The notes beneath the pieces are model-generated. The model saw nothing but the letters and a program-made list of their open reading frames with translations. It was not told where the DNA came from and did no database searches. From Leptodactylus fallax (lineage: Eukaryota; Chordata; Amphibia; Anura; Leptodactylidae), in NCBI GenBank assembly GCA_947044405.1, contig CAMRHE010000503.1, forward strand, positions 769,501 through 833,500: DNA of 64,000 nucleotides. Direction: 5' to 3'. Positions 57,721 through 64,000 of the stretch are shown here, in pieces. Both the position numbers and the translations under genes were made by a program. Position 1 is the first letter of the stretch; each line of letters opens with the position of its first letter.

Positions 57721-57903
57721 TTACTCTTCATGCACATACACATGCTTATCCTTAAAAGTTAGGTACGCTTTGAGTGTACCCCTGGCATTTTTCCCTTTTG
57801 TATACATCCGAGCAGCTTCAATGGCTTCACAGCAGTTACTGTATGTCCTCCTGACTAGCCTTTTCATGTATATGTGGTTCTCCGGTGACTGACAAGACAT
57901 CAT
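57721..57903 (-). other. Unrecognised 60-codon open frame
   Basis: The frame runs from ATG at 57903 to a stop at 57721. Its composition (KRLVRRTYSNCCEAIEAARM, charged and with no low-complexity run) is more protein-like than other short frames here. A CTTGTCAG acceptor-like text lies in the minus-strand sequence just inside the frame. I recognise no family, and there is no matching neighbour exon. It could be a chance frame, repeat-derived, or an exon of a minus-strand gene. Confidence 0.15.
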
Positions 57904-57934
57904 GTCCTGTGTATACTACATGGATTGTCCCTGA

Positions 57935-58400
57935 TATTATAAGGTTACACAGTAAGCTGCAGACTCTCTCTGTCTCAAATGAAAAGACTCACAAAGCTCA
58001 AACCACATCCAAGTCCAGACGACACTAAATGAAAAAATGATACTGCAATTCGCAAGGTTTTATTTCCAAATGACCAAATTATTAAAATCAGCTACGGCTA
58101 ATTGAGAAACCTCAAGGTCGGTCTACAGAAGGTCACACAAGGTTCTTCCTTTCTGAGGATGTGTACTGCAACAAAATTATAGAAGGGTTTTAAATTACAG
58201 CAGGTCAGAACCTCTTACGCTCTCAGTTTTACGCTGCAAATCCCCCTGGGCTACCCTTGAGTGCTAACATTGTTTTTACATTTTCGAGAATCTAAGCAAG
58301 CATGATACTGAATGTACACAAGTAATTGAAGGCAGAAGCTTTCCCCTGGTAGCATTAAATACTTAAAGAACATGATGGACGCTGGCCAATACTGTAGGTA
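57935..58400. promoter_or_regulatory. Candidate conserved non-coding element
   Basis: Repeat-free, with GAAAAAATGATACTGCAATT, CCAAATTATTAAAATCAGC, TACGGCTAATTGAGAAACC, ACAAGTAATTGAAGGCAGA and the complex block CTCTCAGTTTTACGCTGCAA. It lies 1.8 kb after the distal AATAAA. Proposed by texture. Confidence 0.38.
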
Positions 58401-58438
58401 AAAATTACATTTTTCATAACATTCAAATCATTGGAACG

Positions 58439-58503
58439 CTATAAATAAAGTTTATTCAAATGAGCATCCTAATAGAGTGACCTTCAATAAACTTTATTTA
58501 TAG
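58439..58503. repeat. Perfect 18-bp hairpin with AATAAA on both strands
   Basis: CTATAAATAAAGTTTATT (58439-58456) is followed after 29 bp by its exact reverse complement (58486-58503). Each arm contains AATAAA on one strand, so the structure offers polyadenylation signals in both directions. Confidence 0.9.
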
Positions 58504-59065
58504 TTTTTCACGAAACTGCTCACATGGGTTGTCCTCTCAAAAGTTGACCACCATAGATCTAGTCACTGAAACCCCAAGTGATCAGACCAGTTATAACTGG
58601 GTAAAGGCACGAGGTAGCCAAACAATGAATGAGTGGCCATGAAATATGTCATCACTCCTTGGAGCAGCTCTCCACTTTGGACAATAGAGTAGGACCCATC
58701 TACAGCATCCAGCAAACCCCTGTTAAGGTCTTCTGTACTGAGATAAATGTACTTTGTAATATGTCGTAATATACAGTGAGACCTCTCCATAGCACCGGAT
58801 CTATGAGGTGCCCCTTTATCTAAATTTTTTGTGACACATTATCACATTCAACATATACTATGGAAATGGACCATAATCTTTGAGAGCACCTCTCCTCTAG
58901 AAGACCATTTTCCTCTAGAAGACCATTTCCAACACAATTTTGAGTGGTCATCTCAAAGTAAATTGCTTGAAGGGAATGCACTGCCAGAAAATGACCTTGT
59001 TTAAAATCTATTTCTATGTTAAACATATTTTTTAAATACTTTTTGATGAAATTTTTAAACATTTT

Positions 59066-59068
<3 letters not shown>
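58504..59068. other. No gene or recognised repeat
   Basis: Non-coding. A short direct repeat TCCTCTAGAAGACCATTT (58892 and 58911) occurs in tandem. Confidence 0.4.

Positions 59069-59114
<46 letters not shown>
59069..59114 (+). repeat. (TA)n microsatellite
   Basis: A run of about 23 TA units followed by a T-rich stretch. Confidence 0.95.
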
Positions 59115-59116
<2 letters not shown>

Positions 59117-59259
59117 TTTTTTTTAAACAATTCCTAATAATTCTGCAGTTGTGACTCTAGCCACTAAGCCAAATAGTATTCTCACACTGTTTCTGTAGGA
59201 TATTTCTTTGCAGCAGTCATCTCACTTATCAGCACACTGATGATCAGAGCTATCATATA

Positions 59260-60890
59260 CAGTGCCTTGCGAAAGTATTCGGCCCCCTTGAACTTTTCAA
59301 CCTTTTGCCACATTTCAGGCTTCAAACATAAGGATATAAAATTTTAATTTTTTTGGTGAAGAATCAACAAGTGGGACACAATTCTGAAGTGGAACGAAAT
59401 TTATTGGTTATTTTAAACTTTTGTAAAAAATAAAAAACTGAAAAGTGGGGCGTGCAATATTATTCGGCCCCTTTACTTTCAGTGCAGCAAACTCGCTCCA
59501 GAAGTTCAGTGAGGATCTCTGAATGATCCAATGTTGTCCTAAATGACTGATGATGATAAATGTAATCCACCTGTGTGTAATCAAGTCTCCATATAAATGC
59601 ACCTGCTCTGTCATAGTCTCAGGGTTCTGTTTAAAGCGCAGAGAGCATCATGAAGACCAAGGAACACACCAGGCAGGTCCGTAATACTGTTGTGGAGAAG
59701 TTTAAAGCCTGATTTGGATACAAAAAGATTTCCCAAACTTTAAACATCCCAAGGAGCACTGTGCAAGCGATCATATTGAAATAGAAGGAGTATCAGACCA
59801 CTGCAAATCTACCAAGACCCGGCCGTCCCTCTAAACTTTCATCTCAAACAAGGAGAAGACTAATCAGAGATACAGCCAAGAAGCCCATGATCACTCTAGA
59901 TGAACTGCAGAGATCTACAGCTGAGGTGGGAGAGTCTGTCCATAGGACAACAAGCAGTCGTACACTGCACAAATCTGGCCTTTATGGAAGAGTGGCAAGA
60001 AGAAAGCCATTTCTCAAAGATATCCATAAAAAGTCTTGTTTAAAGTTTGCCACAAGCCACCTGGGAGACACACCAAACATGTGGAAGAAGGTGCTCTAGT
60101 CAGATGAAACCAAAACCGAACTTTTTGGCCACAATGCAAAACGACATGTTTGGTGTAAAAGCAACACAGCTCATCACCCTGAACACACCATCCCCACTGT
60201 CAAACATGGTGGTGGCAGCATCATGGTTTGGGCCTGCTTTTCTTCAGCAGGGACAGGGAAGATGGTTAAAATTGATGGGAAGATGGATGGAGCCAAATAC
60301 AGGACCATTCTGGAAGAAAACCTGTTGGAGTCTGCAAAAGACCTGAGACTGGGACGGAGATTTATCTTCCAACAAGACAATGATCCCAAACATAAAGCAA
60401 AATCTACAATGGAATGGTTCACAAATAAACGTATCCAGGTGTTAGAATGGCCAAGTCAAAGTCCAGACCTGAATCCAATCGAGAATCTGTGGAAAGAGCT
60501 GAAAACTGCTGTTCACAAACGCTCTCCATACAACCTCACTGAGCTCCAGCTGTTTTCCAAGGAAGAATGGGCAAGAATTTCAGTCTCTTGATGTCCAAAA
60601 CTGATAGAGACATACCCCAAGCGACTTGTAGCTGTAATCGCAGCAAAAGGTGGCGCTACAAAGTATTAGCTTAAGGGGGCCAAATAATATTGCACGCCCC
60701 ACTTTTCAGTTTTTTATTTTTTACAAAAGTTTAAAATAACCAATAAATTTCGTTCCACTTCATGATTGTGTCCCACTTGTTGTTGATTCTTCACCAAAAA
60801 AATTTAAATTTTATATCTTTATGTTTGAAGCCTGAAATGTGGCAAAAGGTTGAAAAGTTCAAGGGGATCGAATACTTTCACAAGGCACTG
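59260..60890 (+). mobile_element. Full-length Tc1 transposon, inactivated
   Basis: The ends CAGTGCCTTGCGAAAGTATT and its near-complement GAATACTTTCACAAGGCACTG-type text are flanked by TA (59258-59259 and 60891-60892). At 1631 bp it has full Tc1 length. The arms are long (about 200 bp): AATTTATTGGTTATTTTAAA recurs inverted near 60740. The transposase frame is collinear but has four stop codons. Confidence 0.95.
59650..60669 (+). pseudogene. Tc1 (DD34E) transposase with four nonsense codons
   Basis: One frame of 339 codons runs from MKTKEHTRQVRNTVVEKFKA to KGGATKY and the final TAG at 60667. Inside it stop codons occur at 59710 (TGA), 59782 (TAG), 60097 (TAG, where WSDET is expected) and 60589 (TGA). 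All lie in the same frame, and no insertion or deletion is seen. Catalytic residues remain ([21 protein letters not shown], spacing 34). At the two TAG sites the family normally has Trp, so G-to-A changes explain them; the last TGA fits a CGA-to-TGA change. The gene is dead but could be a substrate for another transposase. Confidence 0.92.
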
Positions 60891-60892
60891 TA

Positions 60893-61198
60893 TATGTAGA
60901 TAAGACACAGAATCCACCAGTCACAATAGGGAATTTCACAGCTTATCTACTCCCCTCTCTATACAAGTACCTCTGCAGAGGTCACAGAGCAGGCCTAGAA
61001 AACAATTCCATAGAAGTCAATAGGGTCTGCTCCAGACCATTGTGTCTATGGCTCATGGTCCATCTCCAGAAGGCAGGAAGCCACAGACTATATTAAACTT
61101 AGTGGCAAGAGTTGGAATTGCAAGATTTTTAGGATTTTTTAAATATATAGATAACATAGAAAATTAAAAACATCACCAAAAAGTCTTTAAAAATATAT
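60893..61198. other. No gene or recognised repeat
   Basis: Short non-coding stretch between two elements. Confidence 0.4.
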
Positions 61199-62008
61199 TT
61201 AACCTCTTCCAGGACACCCATTGGCTTTATATATCCAGGCAGTCCACTCTTAATCCTGCACTAAATCGTGTTACTACAGCTGGACCTCCTATAGGGACAT
61301 TTATTACTGTCCCTGCGTTCCCGATTGCGGTGTACCCAGAGCTCAATGAGCACTTTGAATACAGCTATAGGAGCCACCATGATGTGGCTCCACTTCCGGT
61401 GCCATGGTCACAAAGGCTGGGAAGTGTATGAGCTGCTGGGTCCTAGAGGACCCAGATCAGCTCTGCAGAAAGTGGTAGAAGGCTGCATTCCTCCACTTAA
61501 CTGGGGCTAATGTATCAGCCCCAGCCATAGGGGAATTCAGGAGAAAAAAAAGGAAAGTTAAAATGCCCCCCAAAGGTCTATTCTGACCTTATGGGGGGCA
61601 CAATGTTAAATTAAATAAATAAAAAGAGAAAAAAAATGCCACTACCACGTTCACATCACAGGTTTTAGCCCCACCCTTGGCGACACAACAATAAGTGTCA
61701 CCTTAATAATAAAAATTATGGAGAAGGAAACATTTTTTATTAAAAATTTGTACTATTAAAAATGTGAAAAAACATTTACCCTCCTTTTTTGTTTACATTT
61801 TCTTGGAAATTAAAATTAAAAAAAATAAAAACAACATAAAAATAAAGCCCTATGTGTCAAAGGAAAAAAAGATGCAAAAATTATTTTAATAACCCAAAAG
61901 AAAAAAATGTTAAAGCCCTCAAAACCGCATGTACGAAAAAAAAAGAAAAAATAAGAAAATATGTCCTGCCCTGAATCAGAGAAAATGGCCCGGACCTGAA
62001 ATGGTTAA
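61199..62008. mobile_element. TTAA-flanked element with TTAACCACTTC-type ends, copy 2
   Basis: The left end TTAACCTCTTCCAGGACACC and the right end CCTGAAATGGTTAA are flanked by or include TTAA. The interior GCTGCTGGGTCCTAGAGGA, CAAAGGTCTATTCTGACC and CCTCCTTTTTTGTTTACA matches 10547-11222 in order. Confidence 0.78.
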
Positions 62009-62067
62009 TATAAAAATGTGATTTGAATAATAGGTCATTTCCTGGTGTCACGTTCCTTTTCAAATTT

Positions 62068-62232
62068 TGCCGCATACCATTTATACTTACGGAATCACCG
62101 GTGGTTTCCCTATAGGTATAATGGAAGCAGAAAGCTTTCTCTGAAAAGTGCTGCGGAAAAAAACGTGATGCGTTGTTGCAGCGTTTTTTCCTGAAGCACT
62201 TTTTTGCTGTGGTCCGCTAGGTGGGGCCTTAG
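62068..62232. repeat. GGCCCCACGTAGCGG family, right half only
   Basis: ATACTTACGGAATCACCGG, GGTTTCCCTATAGGTATAAT, AAAGTGCTGCGGAAAAAAAC and a GTCCGCTAGGTGGGGCCTTA end. The left arm is missing. Confidence 0.7.
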
Positions 62233-62412
62233 GCTAGGTTCATCAGATTCCACCTTAAATCTGCAGAGAAAAAAGTCCTGCATAGAGGACTTTTCTCTCT
62301 GCCGGTTTCAGTATAAAACTGGAGGAAACACGACGGACCCTATTATAGTCTATGGGGTCTGCAGGTAACCACTTTTTTAGTGGACGGGCTCTCTGTCGTT
62401 CGGGTCCCCATG
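62233..62412. repeat. TTCACACTAGCG-group foldback, partial
   Basis: TTAGGCTAGGTTCATCAGAT, the paired AAAAAGTCCTGCATAGAGGA block, and TATTATAGTCTATGGGGTCT are those of the 16609/35935 group; the right end is lost. Confidence 0.55.
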
Positions 62413-62420
62413 CAGACCCA

Positions 62421-63224
62421 TGTTTCTCCGAAAATAAGACAGGGACTTATATTATTTTTTTCTCCGAAAAAAAGGGCTAGGGCTTATTTTTGGGATAGGT
62501 CTTAATTTTTTCCATGAACAAAAGTCACACATTTGATTACTTTTTATTTCAATTTTTATTAGAGGTGAAACAGCGAAAAACGGCGGTTCGGCACTTTTGA
62601 TTTTTTTTTTCTTGCTACGGTGTTCACCATACAGGAAAAATATTTTTATAAGTTTGTAGAATGGGCGGTTTCGGACACAAGGATACCTAATGTGTATGTG
62701 TTTCGCAGTAATTTTTTAGTTTTATATGTATTCTAGTGAAAGTGGGTGGGGGAGTTCAACTTTTATTGTTTTGTTTTGTTTTTTATATTTTTTTCTTTCT
62801 TTAGGGGGGCTTGAACCTACAATCTCTTTATAGGAGATTCTCCACATTACTACTGAGGCTGGTCATGACAGGCCTGGGAGCCTTCATAAGACTCTGATCG
62901 CGGGCATTAACTCCGCGTCTCCGCTGTACATTACAGCGGAGACACGGTACAGTAGCTGTAGCGCTGGGGACCAGCCCTGGGGCAGATGTGCTACTTTGGG
63001 GAGTTCACACTCAATAATGCCCACAATTAGAGTAGATACTGATCGCGGGCATTAACTCCTGGACTCTGCTGTAGATTACAGCGAAGACCCAGTACAGTAG
63101 CTATTCTGCTGTTCTGCCGCAGAGCGGCCGCCATCTTTAAGTACTCGGCATGTTCCGTAATCGAAGGGGTTAAACTAGCTAGGGCTTATTTTCGGGGTAG
63201 GTCTTATTTTAGGAGAAACACAGT
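62421..63224. repeat. Element with TTTCTCCGAAAATAAGACA ends
   Basis: The left end TGTTTCTCCGAAAATAAGAC with GGGCTTATTTTTGGGATAGG repeats inverted and direct at the right (GGGCTTATTTTCGGGGTAGG, then TAGGAGAAACACAGTA). The interior 62530-62900 resembles the AT-rich repeat at 11223, and two near-repeats, GATCGCGGGCATTAACTCC (62897 and 63041), lie in tandem. Confidence 0.55.
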
Positions 63225-63265
63225 ATTACTAAAAAGTAATAACTTTTTGATTATTGGCAATAGAA

Positions 63266-63678
63266 CTATTAGAGATGAGCGAATTTCTCAAAAGTTCGAT
63301 TCAGCAGTTAGATTAGAAGGTCCAAAAAAATTTGCTTCGATCCGAATTACTTTGCGGCAAATAAACAGCTATTTCTGGCCTGCAGAGAGCTGGGGTGGGC
63401 GGCAAAATGGCGGAAGCCCTTGGATGCCGCGGTCATGTCTCTCTCTCTCCAGTACGGACAATTTTTATTCATGTGGAAGAATCTGCTAACAAGCAAAGAC
63501 ACGCCTACCCAATCACATCACTAGAGAATATCATGTGACCGTCTGATGTCACAAAGGTCCTTACTAAATATTAGTTACCACGAAGATTCAGGAAATCCGG
63601 AATCGTGGCGAATCCAAGATTTCCTGAAATTTGGATTGAATTCCACTTCTGCAGAATCGATTCGCTCATCTCTAACAA
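63266..63678. mobile_element. Foldback MITE (GAGATGAGCGAATT ends)
   Basis: The left end TTAGAGATGAGCGAATTTCT and the right end GATTCGCTCATCTCTAAC are inverted, and inner segments (TCCGAATTACTTTG, GAATCGTGGCGAATCC) are palindromic in part. I recall this end as common in frogs. Non-autonomous; no frame. Confidence 0.75.
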
Positions 63679-63708
63679 CTATAACTATAAACTATTTTGA
63701 AGGTGTAA

Positions 63709-63803
63709 GGCTACGTTCACATCTATGTTGAAGACTCCATCGTAGTGTGTGTCCAAAATCGTCAGACAAAAAAGTTTTGCAAGTTCAACTTTTTCATCTG
63801 TCA
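63709..63803. repeat. TTCACATCTATG-group foldback fragment
   Basis: AAGGCTACGTTCACATCTAT and CAAGTTCAACTTTTTCATCT resemble the left end of the 35935 element. Confidence 0.45.
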
Positions 63804-63812
63804 GTTTCAGTT

Positions 63813-64000
63813 TTAACCCTTTCCAGACATCCAACATAATAGTACGGCAGATGCCGGGTCTTGGAAGATGGCGGCAGTGCTGCAGCAGAGACCCGGGCAT
63901 TGCAGGCCAGGACCCCCCCACCAAGGTTGAAAAATAGCCTCTGGGGCCGTTAACCTTTAACATTGCAGGCCGGCTCCAGCACGGCGAGGTTGTGGGAGCC
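63813..64000. mobile_element. Left end of a TTAACC-type element, cut by window
   Basis: TTTTAACCCTTTCCAGACAT followed by ATGCCGGGTCTTGGAAGATG resembles the left ends at 10547 and 61199. The right end lies beyond the window. Confidence 0.5.

Noticed and set aside
56150..64000. Convergent MORN5-like gene expected from mammalian synteny
   Set aside because: No segment coding for recognisable MORN repeats or its C-terminus was found on the minus strand.

Overview
The window looks like genomic DNA from a frog (Anura). It carries the 3' half of one host gene, the LIM-homeobox transcription factor LHX6, on the + strand. The rest is interspersed DNA: Tc1/mariner transposons, many short inverted-repeat (foldback) elements with TTAA target sites, hAT-type elements, SINE fragments and simple repeats. 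The call of a frog rests on the split-gene structure, a LHX6 protein of clear vertebrate type, and repeat ends that I recall as common in frog genomes (TTAAAGAGG-type ends, ends reading TTAACCACTTC, termini reading GGCCCCACGTAGCGG). I see no prokaryotic genes, viruses, CRISPR arrays, rRNA or tRNA genes.

Layout. Bases 1-38882 hold no exon that I could find; they are probably LHX6 intron, or intron plus upstream DNA, because the first visible exon begins inside a codon and the exon for the first LIM domain was not located. This part holds two nearly identical Tc1/mariner copies with open transposase frames in opposite orientation (1281-2847 and 23599-25161), an internally deleted Tc1 copy (13840-14962), a nested hAT element with an exact 8-bp target duplication and an internal minisatellite (28212-29292), and many MITE-like foldbacks. 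Between them are several long repeat-free, AT-rich stretches rich in homeodomain-type sites that I flag as candidate conserved regulatory elements.

Bases 38883-47414 hold six LHX6 coding segments: LIM2 (38883-39103), the homeodomain over three exons (43087-43187, 43268-43363, 44689-44863), a C-terminal exon (45970-46073) and a final microexon coding only VILFQY plus stop (47394-47414). All junctions have AG/GT sites and compatible phases. A likely 3' end with AATAAA lies at 56136-56141, far downstream of the stop; a nearer AATAAA lies at 48334.

Bases 56150-64000 hold more repeats, including a full-length Tc1 copy whose transposase is broken by four nonsense codons (59260-60890), TTAA-type elements, and an 18-bp perfect palindrome with AATAAA on both strands (58439-58503). 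No second host gene was recognised. I did not find a new multi-gene system. The most interesting items are the candidate LHX6 enhancers, the young-looking DD35E Tc1/mariner pair, the inverted MITE pair that brackets the LIM2 exon, and the far-distal LHX6 polyadenylation site.
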